Source: Geitlerinema sp. PCC 7407 (GTDB taxonomy: Bacteria; Cyanobacteriota; Cyanobacteriia; PCC-7407). From it: a stretch of DNA of 64,000 nucleotides. The stretch covers positions 1,352,501-1,416,500 of the forward strand of contig NC_019703.1 in the NCBI RefSeq assembly GCF_000317045.1, read 5' to 3'. The position numbers were made by a program, and so were the translations under genes. Position 1 is the first letter of the stretch. Every line of letters starts with the position of its first letter. Under the pieces are notes generated by a model, which searched no databases, was not told where the DNA came from, and saw only the letters and a list, made by a program, of their open reading frames with translations. Below are positions 45,040 through 54,438 of the stretch, in pieces.

Positions 45040-46194
45040 GTGACCCTAAAGTACGCCCTCGTCCATGAATGGCTTACCCCCAAGGCAACCGGGGGCTCAG
45101 AGCTGGTTGTGCGAGAAATTTTGCAGCACATCGACGCGGATCTCTACGCTCTAATTGACTTTGAGTCCACCAATCCCGAGAGCTACCTGTATCGCCGCGC
45201 CATTGGCACGACTTTTTTGCAGCGGTTTCCCGGAGCGCGCGCAGGTGTTCAGAAGTATTTGCCCCTGCTGCCCCTGGCGATCGAGCAGCTCGACTTGCAG
45301 GGCTATGACGTGATCTTGTCGTCCTCCCACGCGGTCGCCAAGGGCGTGATCACTGGCCCCAGCCAGCTGCACGTGTGCTACTGCCACACGCCCATGCGCT
45401 ACGCCTGGGACCTCACCTTTGACTATCTGCGCAGCAGCCGCCTCGGACGAGGCTGGATCAGCGCTCCGACCCGCTATCTGCTGCACCGCCTGCGCCAGTG
45501 GGACGTGATTTCGGCCAATCGGGTGGACTATTTCATTGCCAACTCGCGGCACACTGCTCGCCGAATCTGGCGCTGCTACCGCCGCCGGGCCGAGGTGATC
45601 TACCCACCGGTGCAGGTGAAGCGTTTTCCCTTTCGGGCGGACAAAGAAGACTTTTATCTCACGGTGTCGCGGCTGGTCAGCTACAAGAAGGTGTCTCTGA
45701 TTGTGCAGGCGTTCAATCAGTCGGGGCGATCGCTGGTAGTGATTGGCGGCGGCCCTGAGCTGGAGCAGCTGCGACAAATAGCGCGGCCCAATGTCCAGAT
45801 CCTCGGTCCCCAGCCGGACGCGGTGGTCGAAGACTACATGGCCCGGGCCAAAGCCTTTGTCTACGCGGCCTGCGAAGACTTTGGCATTGCGCCGGTGGAG
45901 GCCCAGGCCTGCGGAACGCCAGTGCTCGCCTACGGCGCGGGGGGTGCTCTGGAGACGGTGCGCGATTTGCAGCAGCATCCCGAAACAGGAACGGGACTCT
46001 TTTTTCCGGAGCAGACTCCCCAGTCCTTGATAAAAGCGGTGGAGGCCTTTGAAGCGCTTCAGATCCAGTTCCAGCCCGAGCAGGCCCGTCTCAACGCGAT
46101 CGCCTTTTCCCCCGAGGTTTTCGCCCAGCGCTACCTTGACTTTGTCGAGGCATGCTACCAGGAGTTTCAAAATCGCCAAACTAGCTCACCGTAG
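45040..46194 (+). CDS. GT4 family glycosyltransferase
   Basis: A 384-residue GT-B glycosyltransferase with a GTG start. The N-domain begins LVHEWLTPKATGGSELVVREIL and carries VCYCHTPMRYAWDLTFDYL; the C-domain has DFYLTVSRLVSYKKVSLIVQAF, VVIGGGPELEQL and the donor-binding CEDFGIAPVEAQACGTPVLAYGAGGALETV, where the E-x7-E pair is intact. Homologs in polysaccharide clusters are annotated as mannosyltransferases; donor not determined. It opens a cell-surface polysaccharide block. Confidence 0.92.
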   Translation: MTLKYALVHEWLTPKATGGSELVVREILQHIDADLYALIDFESTNPESYLYRRAIGTTFLQRFPGARAGVQKYLPLLPLAIEQLDLQGYDVILSSSHAVAKGVITGPSQLHVCYCHTPMRYAWDLTFDYLRSSRLGRGWISAPTRYLLHRLRQWDVISANRVDYFIANSRHTARRIWRCYRRRAEVIYPPVQVKRFPFRADKEDFYLTVSRLVSYKKVSLIVQAFNQSGRSLVVIGGGPELEQLRQIARPNVQILGPQPDAVVEDYMARAKAFVYAACEDFGIAPVEAQACGTPVLAYGAGGALETVRDLQQHPETGTGLFFPEQTPQSLIKAVEAFEALQIQFQPEQARLNAIAFSPEVFAQRYLDFVEACYQEFQNRQTSSP

Positions 46195-46308
46195 TTTTCA
46201 CTACTGGTTGTTTTCTAGGAAACATTCATCCTAGAGACAGGGTCCCTGGTGTTATAAATTTCTGGCCTTATGATGAGGACGTGTGTGGTGTGATGTCCAA
46301 GGAGTAAA

Positions 46309-47040
46309 ATGACTGCCCAAAGCCAAATTGTTTCCGGCAAGGGGATAAGGGCATTCATGAAGCGAGGTTTTGCAGCGACGTCGCTTCGTGGGAAGTCCAG
46401 CAAAATCGGGGATTTGAGCATTGATAGTGATTGGCTAAAGCGAGCCTTTGATATCGCTTTTGCCGCTACGATTCTGCTGCTTTTTTCTCCTTTGTATTTG
46501 ATTTTGATTTTGCTGATTGCAATTAGCTCTCCAGGCCCGATTTTTTATGTGCAAGAGCGGGTTGGCCGCGACCACCGGCGCTTTCACTGCCTCAAGTTCC
46601 GCACGATGGTGGTCAATGCCGATACGATCTTGCAAGAGCTGCTGGATGCTTCTCCCGAGCTGCGCCAAGAGTTTGAAGCCAATTTCAAGCTCAAGCGGGA
46701 TCCTCGAATTACCTGGATTGGACGCTTTTTGCGCTTGACGAGCCTGGATGAATTTCCTCAGTTCTGGAATGTGCTCAAGGGCGATATGAGCGTGGTGGGA
46801 CCGCGGCCGCTGGTGCCGGAGGAGCTGCCGCGCTATGGCCGCTATATCGATCGCATTTTGAAGGCGCGGCCAGGTATTACGGGGCTGTGGCAGGTGTCGG
46901 GGCGCAATGATATTCCTTACCACCGCCGGGTCCAGATTGATCTGTATTACGTCAACTTTAGAACGCTGGTGCTGGACTGCTGGATCATTGTCAAAACCAT
47001 TGGCATTGTGGTCTTCCCGAAAAATAACGGGGCGTACTAG
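46309..47040 (+). CDS. Lipid-linked sugar transferase (WcaJ/RfbP type)
   Basis: A 243-residue bacterial sugar transferase that would move a sugar-1-phosphate onto undecaprenyl phosphate to start polysaccharide synthesis. A membrane helix (about 45-72) precedes the catalytic domain with PIFYVQERVGRDHRRFHCLKFRTM, RLTSLDEFPQFWNVLKGDMSVVGPRPL and KARPGITGLWQVSGRNDIPY. The protein is a short form without the N-terminal membrane bundle of full-length WcaJ. A terminator follows at 47117. Confidence 0.93.
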   Translation: MTAQSQIVSGKGIRAFMKRGFAATSLRGKSSKIGDLSIDSDWLKRAFDIAFAATILLLFSPLYLILILLIAISSPGPIFYVQERVGRDHRRFHCLKFRTMVVNADTILQELLDASPELRQEFEANFKLKRDPRITWIGRFLRLTSLDEFPQFWNVLKGDMSVVGPRPLVPEELPRYGRYIDRILKARPGITGLWQVSGRNDIPYHRRVQIDLYYVNFRTLVLDCWIIVKTIGIVVFPKNNGAY

Positions 47041-47480
47041 CAGCCTGTCCGCAAATGTGGGGCGATCGCCGAACAGCGTCAGCTCAAAGGGCGATTGCCC
47101 GCTCGATAGTGCTGCTAAAAAGGGTAAGCTTGGCTTGCCCTTTTGTATTTTTGGGGGGCAGACCCCTCTGCTGCGGCGATCGCCGCCATCCCTCAAGCTT
47201 CAGCGGGGATGGGGTGCGGCGACTGCTGCTCGGCAAGGATCCCCACAGGAGCAGCCCAGATAGCTTGTGAGAAAAAAGCGGGAATAATCGTGCTGACTCG
47301 ATCTCAATTTTGGTGGGCGGCTGGGGAACCCTAGCCTTGGCGCAGCGACTGATGCGGACAATCGGCTTTCTAAAGCCTCAGCAAGACTGCGATCGCCCCA
47401 ACCCGTCCCAACCTCACGCTGCGGTGAGGTCTGAGGTGACTCATTTGCCCAAGTTCAGTTGAAATAGGAAAGGTCAGAGA
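47041..47480. other. Intergenic region before gmd
   Basis: 440 bases. A terminator lies at 47117-47149. No ORF is supported; frames seen here are short and have no family match. The rest presumably carries the gmd promoter. Confidence 0.45.
47117..47149 (+). terminator. Terminator after the sugar transferase gene
   Basis: AAAAGGGTAAGC pairs with GCTTGCCCTTTT (one wobble) around loop TTG, followed by GTATTTTT. It lies 77 bases past the stop. Confidence 0.8.
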
Positions 47481-48560
47481 ATGACGCAACGGAAACGAGC
47501 GCTAATCACAGGTATCACCGGCCAAGACGGGTCCTATCTCAGTGAGCTGCTGCTCGAAAAAGGCTACGAAGTTCATGGCATCATCCGGCGAACTTCTACC
47601 TTCAACACCGATCGCATTGATCACATTTATGTTGACCCCCACAACGAAGATGCCCGTCTATTTCTGCACTATGGTGACCTGACCGACGGCACGACGCTCC
47701 GACGAATCTTGGAGGAAGTGCAGCCGGTCGAAATTTACAATCTGGGGGCGCAGTCCCATGTGCGAGTGAGCTTTGACTCGCCGGAGTACACCGCCGACGC
47801 GGTGGGTATGGGGACTCTGCGGCTGCTCGAGGCGATCCGAGACTATCGGCACCGCACGGGGATCGAGGTGCGCTTTTATCAGGCGGGCTCCTCGGAGATG
47901 TTTGGCAAGGTGCAGGATGTGCCTCAGCGGGAAACGACGCCTTTTTATCCCCGCAGCCCCTACGCCTGCGCCAAGGTCTACGCCCACTGGCAAACGGTGA
48001 ACTACCGTGAGTCCTACGGGATGTTTGCCTGCAATGGCATTTTGTTTAACCACGAGTCGCCGCGCCGGGGCGAGACCTTCGTGACGCGGAAGATCACGCG
48101 GGCGATCGCCCGCATCGTGGCCGGCAAGCAGAACAAAATTTATCTGGGTAACCTCGACGCCAAGCGCGACTGGGGCTACGCCAAGGACTACGTGCGGGCA
48201 ATGTGGCTGATGCTCCAGCAAGACGAGCCCGACGACTACGTGGTGGCAACCGGTGAAACCCACTCGGTCGAAGAATTCTTGCAGGTAGCCTTCCAGTATG
48301 TGAATCTAAACTGGCAAGATTACGTTGAGTTTGACGAGCGCTATCTGCGGCCAGCAGAGGTTGATCTGCTGATTGGCGATCCGACCAAGGCGAAGGAAAA
48401 ACTGGGCTGGGAGCCCTCGGTCACCTTCGAGGAGCTGGTGGCGCTGATGGTCGAAGCGGACTTGCAGGCCCTGGGGCTGACGACGCCCAATGGCAAGGCG
48501 CTGTCGGTAATTCGTGAGAATGCTTTTATTCGTCAAGATGTTGGTAGTCTCATGTCCTAG
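47481..48560 (+). CDS. gmd: GDP-mannose 4,6-dehydratase
   Basis: A 359-residue extended SDR enzyme making GDP-4-keto-6-deoxymannose. The NADP motif [24 protein letters not shown] is at about 10-33, with [15 protein letters not shown] next. The active-site Tyr-x3-Lys is in [22 protein letters not shown], and [24 protein letters not shown] is a family stretch. Together with the next gene it forms the standard route to GDP-L-fucose. Confidence 0.97.
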   Translation: MTQRKRALITGITGQDGSYLSELLLEKGYEVHGIIRRTSTFNTDRIDHIYVDPHNEDARLFLHYGDLTDGTTLRRILEEVQPVEIYNLGAQSHVRVSFDSPEYTADAVGMGTLRLLEAIRDYRHRTGIEVRFYQAGSSEMFGKVQDVPQRETTPFYPRSPYACAKVYAHWQTVNYRESYGMFACNGILFNHESPRRGETFVTRKITRAIARIVAGKQNKIYLGNLDAKRDWGYAKDYVRAMWLMLQQDEPDDYVVATGETHSVEEFLQVAFQYVNLNWQDYVEFDERYLRPAEVDLLIGDPTKAKEKLGWEPSVTFEELVALMVEADLQALGLTTPNGKALSVIRENAFIRQDVGSLMS

Positions 48561-48594
48561 GGCTTGGGCTCTGGGCTTGGGTCAGATGGGTTGA

Positions 48595-49620
<1,026 letters not shown>

Positions 49621-49658
49621 GCGATCGCTGACCCCCAGATTTTTTTCACTCACCCTGA

Positions 49659-50282
49659 ATGACTCCTCAGAAAACGGTGGACAAAACCCAGTTGCGCCGA
49701 TCGCTCTTGGCCCAGCGGCGATCGCTCTCGTCCCAGGCTTGGCAAACCCAAAGCGTAGCGATTTGTGGGCATCTCAGCCGCTGGGAGCCCTTTCAGCAGG
49801 CCCGGACGGTGCTGAGCTACTTTAGTTTTCGCCAAGAGCCGGATTTGCTGCCCCTGTACGCCTATCCCAAGGTGTGGGGCTTTCCCCGCTGCGTGGGCTC
49901 TGCCCTGGTGTGGCATCACTGGTCGCTAGGCGAGGCCTGGTCCCTGGGCTCCTTTGGGATTCGAGAGCCCCACGCGTCGGCACCGACGGTGCGGCCAGAA
50001 GAGGTGGACTTGCTGCTGGTGCCGGCGGTGGCGTGCGATCGCCGGGGCTATCGCCTGGGCTATGGCGGCGGCTTCTACGATCGCCTCCTGAGCCACCCAG
50101 ACTGGCAGCAGGTCCCGACGGTGGGGATTGTCTTTTCCTTTGCCCATGTGTCGGAGCTGCCTGCCGATCCGTGGGACAAGCCGCTCCAGGCGGTGTGTAG
50201 CGACGCTGGTCTGACGGCGATCGCGGATATCGGCGCGATCGCGACGAATTGTGACCCGGGGATCGCGGCCCAACATCGTTAA
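49659..50282 (+). CDS. 5-formyltetrahydrofolate cyclo-ligase
   Basis: A 207-residue ATP-dependent enzyme that returns 5-formyl-THF to 5,10-methenyl-THF. The family site PAVACDRRGYRLGYGGGFYDRLL is intact and the N-terminal DKTQLRRSLLAQRRSLSSQAWQTQS is typical. The start is ATG 49659, 38 bases after fcl. The function is folate housekeeping and unrelated to the fucose genes. Confidence 0.93.
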   Translation: MTPQKTVDKTQLRRSLLAQRRSLSSQAWQTQSVAICGHLSRWEPFQQARTVLSYFSFRQEPDLLPLYAYPKVWGFPRCVGSALVWHHWSLGEAWSLGSFGIREPHASAPTVRPEEVDLLLVPAVACDRRGYRLGYGGGFYDRLLSHPDWQQVPTVGIVFSFAHVSELPADPWDKPLQAVCSDAGLTAIADIGAIATNCDPGIAAQHR

Positions 50283-50342
50283 TCCTGTGTGCAGATTTTT
50301 CTCCTGAGGGAACCTTTAATTTAAAGACTCAGGAGATCAGCC

Positions 50343-51788
50343 ATGCATCAAGCCGAAACGCCGGAGTGGGAGCAGGTTCGGGCGGCCTTCCAGGCGATCT
50401 GGGGCTACCCAGACTTTCGGCCGCCCCAGGGAGACATTGTGCGATCGCTGCTGGCGGGTCGGGACGCCCTAGTGGTCATGCCCACCGGCGGCGGCAAATC
50501 GATTTGTTTTCAGCTGCCCGCCCTGATGCAGCGGGGTCTGACCCTGGTAGTGTCGCCGCTGGTGGCCCTGATGGAGAACCAGGTCCAGGAGCTGCGCGAT
50601 CGCCAGCTGCCGGCGGCTCTGCTCCACAGCGAGCGATCGGGCCTAGAGCGCAAGCAGGTGCTGCGGGCGCTAGAGGGCCAGTCTCTGCGGCTGCTGTACC
50701 TGTCTCCCGAAACCCTGCTGAGTCCGCCGGTGTGGGAGCGGCTGTGCCGCCCGGAGATCGGGATCAATGGCTTGATTTTGGATGAGGCTCACTGCCTGGT
50801 GCAGTGGGGAGAAACCTTTCGGCCTGCCTACCGGCGGCTGGGGGCGGTGCGATCGGCCCTGTTGGCGACCAAGCCGCCGGGAGCGCGTCTAGCGATCGCG
50901 GCTTTTACGGCGACGGCGGACCCGGCGGCCCAGCGCATTTTGCGGGAGGTGCTCGGCCTGCGTCAGCCTGCTATTTTTCGTCTCAACCCCTACCGAGCGA
51001 ACCTGAGCCCGCGGGTGCAGGTGGCCTGGAGCCCCCGCGATCGCCGCCAGAAGCTGGTGCGTTTTGTGCAGGCCCATCCGGGGGCGGGCTTGGTGTACGT
51101 GCGCACGCGCCGCGACAGCGAAGAACTATCCCAAACCCTGCGGTCCCAGGGCTTCGCGACGGCGGCTTACCATGCGGGCCTCGGCGCAGGCGATCGCCGC
51201 CAAATCGAGGCGGACTGGCAGGGCGATCGCCTCCGGTTCGTAGTGTGCACCAACGCCTTTGGTATGGGGGTCAACAAGCCCAATGTCCGCTGGGTGGCCC
51301 ATTTTCAGCGGCCCCAGCTCCTGTCTGAGTATGTGCAGGAGATCGGGCGGGCGGGGCGCGATGGCCAACCGGCCCAGGCCCTGACGCTGGTGAGCGAGCC
51401 CACGGGCTGGCTCGACCCCAGTGATCGCCAGCGGCAGGCATTTTTTGCTGGGCAGATCCAGGAGCGCTATCGCTCGGCCCAGGCGCTGCTGAGCCAGATT
51501 CCCCGCCAGGGCCGGGTCGAGGAGGTGTCCAAACGCTTTCCCGACGGGGCGATCGCCCTGGCCCTGCTCCACAGCGCCGGTCTGCTGCGCTGGCGATCGC
51601 CCTTCGAGTACACCCTCCACGGCACAGCCAAAGCCCTGACGCCGCCTGCCTCGGCCCAAGATATGACGGTTTATTTGAAAAGCCGCCAGTGCCGCTGGCG
51701 ATCGCTGCTCCAGGGTTTTGGCTTTGACCAAGAGGCAACTGATTTTCGCTGCGGCCACTGCGACAACTGCCAGCGATCGCGCCCCTAG
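50343..51788 (+). CDS. Short RecQ-family DNA helicase
   Basis: A 481-residue superfamily 2 helicase. Motif 0/I FRPPQGDIVRSLL and MPTGGGKSICFQLPA, motif II LILDEAHCLVQWG, motif III FTATADPAAQ, motif V/VI FVVCTNAFGMGVNKPNVRWVAHFQRP and YVQEIGRAGRDGQPA are intact. The C-terminus has a Cys4-like zinc site (CRWR, CGHCDNC) but no RQC winged helix or HRDC. It is shorter than the second RecQ at 54.4 kb and clearly a different paralog. The 3' end overlaps the convergent LpxB-related gene by four bases. Confidence 0.93.
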   Translation: MHQAETPEWEQVRAAFQAIWGYPDFRPPQGDIVRSLLAGRDALVVMPTGGGKSICFQLPALMQRGLTLVVSPLVALMENQVQELRDRQLPAALLHSERSGLERKQVLRALEGQSLRLLYLSPETLLSPPVWERLCRPEIGINGLILDEAHCLVQWGETFRPAYRRLGAVRSALLATKPPGARLAIAAFTATADPAAQRILREVLGLRQPAIFRLNPYRANLSPRVQVAWSPRDRRQKLVRFVQAHPGAGLVYVRTRRDSEELSQTLRSQGFATAAYHAGLGAGDRRQIEADWQGDRLRFVVCTNAFGMGVNKPNVRWVAHFQRPQLLSEYVQEIGRAGRDGQPAQALTLVSEPTGWLDPSDRQRQAFFAGQIQERYRSAQALLSQIPRQGRVEEVSKRFPDGAIALALLHSAGLLRWRSPFEYTLHGTAKALTPPASAQDMTVYLKSRQCRWRSLLQGFGFDQEATDFRCGHCDNCQRSRP

Positions 51789-53050
51789 CTCAGCAGGCGA
51801 TCGCGCAGACAGGCCGCAATCCGATCCGCTGCGCCGGGGGCGCCCATGCGGCGGCGGCCATTCTCCGCAATGATTTGCAGGCGATCGGGGTCCTGGAGCA
51901 GCGCCTCCAGCGTAGTGATGACCTTGCTGGGCTCCGCTGCCAAAATCACCGAACAGCCCAGCAGACGGGTCTGGGCCTCGGCGAAGGCAGGGGTAAACTG
52001 GGGACCGCCGCCCGCCAGGGTCAGGGCCGGTTTGCCGAGACCAACAAACTGCTCGGTGGCCGTCCCGGCCATGGCGATGGCAAAGTCTGCCTGGTGCAGA
52101 CAGTCATTAAAGGATTTCTGAGATAAAAATAAAGCCGCCTTGCCCTGGCGAAACACTTGCGTGTCGGGGTCCGGCAGGGGATTGGCCAGGGAGCCGTCGG
52201 TGACCGATTGCCAGCCCCGATCGGCCAGCATGGCCCGCAACGGCTCCAGCTCCAGACCCGGCGCGATCGCCCCCAAGAACCGCAGCGATCGCCGAGAAAA
52301 GCGCTCCGTCAGGCCCGCCACCGCCTGCAAAATCAGCTGCCAGTTGTTGTAGGCCTCGGGAGGCCGCGATCCGGGGATGAGCGTCACGATCAGCGGTGCC
52401 ACTGCGGCCTCCGCCTCGGTCTCGTAATAGCGCGATCGCCCCGTCGGCGCTAGGCCATCCATCATCGGATTGCCCAGATCAAATGCCGGGATCTTCCACT
52501 GTTGCAGGGAATCCGTCGTCAGCGAATCGCGGGGAAACACTGCCCGAGCGCGATCGCGGCTCATCAGCCAGCGCTCCCACGGCAAATAGACCGACCCCGC
52601 CCAGCCTTCCATCTTCTCAAACCACGAGCGGCGCGGCAGCCACCCCGCCTCATCTCGCAGGTAATACTCCGACTTCGCCGTCCCCACGAACGCGTAAGGC
52701 GCCCCGCTGAGCCACGCAAACAGCAGCGGCACGATATCCCCCACCGCCAGCACCACGCCCCCTTCCTTGGCCCAGGCCTTCACTGTCCGGAGTTGGGCCA
52801 GGGTCAGCTGCACCAGTCCCCCCTGGACATCGCGGGCCAGCTGCCGCCCATCCATATAAATGAAGCCCCCCGACGGCATGCGCTTGACGGGGCCTGCCAG
52901 AGGAATCTGGCAAGCCGTGTAGGCGTGGCCTTCCCCGACGATCGGGAGCGCCGCAATCTCTGGCGGATTGTCCTGGGCCTGCAGCGCCTGCAAAATCCGC
53001 ACTGCAATGATATCTTCGCCGTGGCCGTTACTGAGACAGAGTAGCTTCAT
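51785..53050 (-). CDS. LpxB-related glycosyltransferase-like protein
   Basis: A 421-residue protein of the lipid-A-disaccharide-synthase-related group found in cyanobacteria. It begins KLLCLSNGHGEDIIAVRIL; later are VGEGHAYTACQIPLAGPVKRMPSGGFIYMDGRQL and a C-terminal donor region TATEQFVGLGKPALTLAGGGPQFTPAFAEAQ. The layout is GT-B. True LpxB is a separate family; the substrate of this group is not established. Confidence 0.87.
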   Translation of the reverse strand: MKLLCLSNGHGEDIIAVRILQALQAQDNPPEIAALPIVGEGHAYTACQIPLAGPVKRMPSGGFIYMDGRQLARDVQGGLVQLTLAQLRTVKAWAKEGGVVLAVGDIVPLLFAWLSGAPYAFVGTAKSEYYLRDEAGWLPRRSWFEKMEGWAGSVYLPWERWLMSRDRARAVFPRDSLTTDSLQQWKIPAFDLGNPMMDGLAPTGRSRYYETEAEAAVAPLIVTLIPGSRPPEAYNNWQLILQAVAGLTERFSRRSLRFLGAIAPGLELEPLRAMLADRGWQSVTDGSLANPLPDPDTQVFRQGKAALFLSQKSFNDCLHQADFAIAMAGTATEQFVGLGKPALTLAGGGPQFTPAFAEAQTRLLGCSVILAAEPSKVITTLEALLQDPDRLQIIAENGRRRMGAPGAADRIAACLRDRLLS

Positions 53051-53178
53051 CGATATTTTTTGCCTAACCGTGCACGGTGCACTGGCACTAGACTACCGCA
53101 GAGCGCGCCGCTGGCAGCGTGGCCCAGCCCTAGAGGCTGCGACGAACTGCGCGCCCCTAAAGTCCCCCCGATCAAGAA

Positions 53179-53202
53179 AACCTGCCGCCTTGGCGACAGG
53201 TT
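53179..53202 (-). terminator. Terminator of the PEP-CTERM gene
   Basis: AACCTG-C-CGCC / GGCG-A-CAGGTT forms a hairpin. On the minus strand it is followed by TTTTCTTG, 34 bases beyond the PEP-CTERM stop. Confidence 0.7.
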
Positions 53203-53236
53203 GACCCGCTGAGATGGAGATCAAGCTCAACCAAAC

Positions 53237-53959
53237 CTAGATGGGGCGATCGGCCGATCGCTTTTTGCTGGCCAGCAGGCCCAGGCCTCCCGCCACAGCA
53301 AGCGCCCCCAGGGTTCCCGGCTCTGGCACCGGCCGCAAATCTCCGGTAATACTCACGTCGTAGCCCGTCCCGCCGCCGTGGTCAGCCCGCAGAATTTGAA
53401 TGTAGTTTTTGCCCGCGCCCAGGCTGCCGAGGGCAATGGGGGCATATTCGCCCACCGGGGCGCCCCCTGCGGCCGTAGCGCCAAACTTGTACACGCCATT
53501 CACCCAAACGAAAATACCGTTGTCGACCCCAAAGCGACCGATGAGATTGTCGATGCCCTTCGGGCCGCCGTCGATCTCGTAGAGGATGGCGGTCTCGCTG
53601 TTGACGGCCCAGGTCAGCGGAATGCTCTGCAAACCGCTCCACGCGACATTGGTGAGGGCGTTGACCGGATCGCTCAGCCAGCTCCCCAGAGCCGCCACGC
53701 CGCTGAGGTCTGGCGCTACGGCGAAGGTTGCGGTGGGATCGCCGGTGGAGACGTTGGGGCCGGGAAAGTAGGCGGCCAGAGGGTCACCGGGGTTACCGGG
53801 ATAGAGGTCCCCGAGGCTGCTGTTGTAGTAGCCTTGGCTGCCGTTGTTGATGAGCTGAGCGGCCTGAGCGCCGGGGACGGCAAGGGCTGTCCAGGCTAGA
53901 GCGGCACCGCTGGCGGCGATCGCCCAACGAATGCGAGATGTCATTGTTAAATCCCTCAA
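53237..53959 (-). CDS. PEP-CTERM sorting-domain protein
   Basis: A 240-residue exported protein. A signal peptide (about 1-33, ending VPGAQA) and the C-terminal tripartite tag VPEPGTLGALAVAGGLGLLA + SKKRSADRPI mark a substrate of exosortase (EpsH/XrtB-like) processing. The middle is beta-rich with many Gly/Asn/Ser (LINNGSQGYYNSSLGDLYPG; VNGVYKFGATAAGG). Such proteins are found at the surface or in the matrix. No exosortase is in this window. A structured leader precedes it. Confidence 0.9.
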   Translation of the reverse strand: MRDLTMTSRIRWAIAASGAALAWTALAVPGAQAAQLINNGSQGYYNSSLGDLYPGNPGDPLAAYFPGPNVSTGDPTATFAVAPDLSGVAALGSWLSDPVNALTNVAWSGLQSIPLTWAVNSETAILYEIDGGPKGIDNLIGRFGVDNGIFVWVNGVYKFGATAAGGAPVGEYAPIALGSLGAGKNYIQILRADHGGGTGYDVSITGDLRPVPEPGTLGALAVAGGLGLLASKKRSADRPI

Positions 53960-54438
53960 ATTCTTGGATCACTCAGCGCCAACACGGGGGAACTGAAAGG
54001 CTCAAAATCTCACCTGGAGCGTAGCCGGTGAGTCGGGTAGCTATCGTCTGAGTCCCTGAAGGGTCCGGGCGGCTCTCTGAAGGGCTGAACCGCCAATTCC
54101 TGCGGCCCTGAACCGCTGGTGATGCGTTGGAATCTACGTGTTATTGCTGATATTTCCAAGCTTAGTGGCGAGCCTCTGGGCAATAGGCAAAGCTTCAATA
54201 AACCTTGGAGAGACTGCGTGAAGCCGACGTAAAGTCTGGGGGTGCTGGTTTCGCCAAAGGGCGATCGCCCTGCGTAATTTCTGGTGGATTTCCCCAACGC
54301 TGCCTTCCCACACCGTCCAGGCTGCCCAAAGCCGCTGGGTTTCGCTAAGATAGCTAACCGAGCTTTCCTCTCGCGGCTTTCTGATCCTGCGGGCCTCTGG
54401 GAAGATGGAACTAGTTCTCTGGCGCTGAGCCGTGGTGC
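53960..54438. other. Leader of the PEP-CTERM gene and recQ promoter
   Basis: 479 bases without a supported ORF. On the minus strand, 53990-54125 contains four TTCAG motifs in inverted-repeat context (GGCGG / CCGCC enclosing two of them, then ACCCTTCAGGG) and TAGC / GCTA arms, suggesting a structured 5' leader for the PEP-CTERM mRNA. The rest should hold the recQ promoter. Confidence 0.45.

Noticed and set aside
45151-46179. 342-residue ORF antisense to the GT4 gene
   Set aside because: Shadow of the glycosyltransferase; no recognisable feature.
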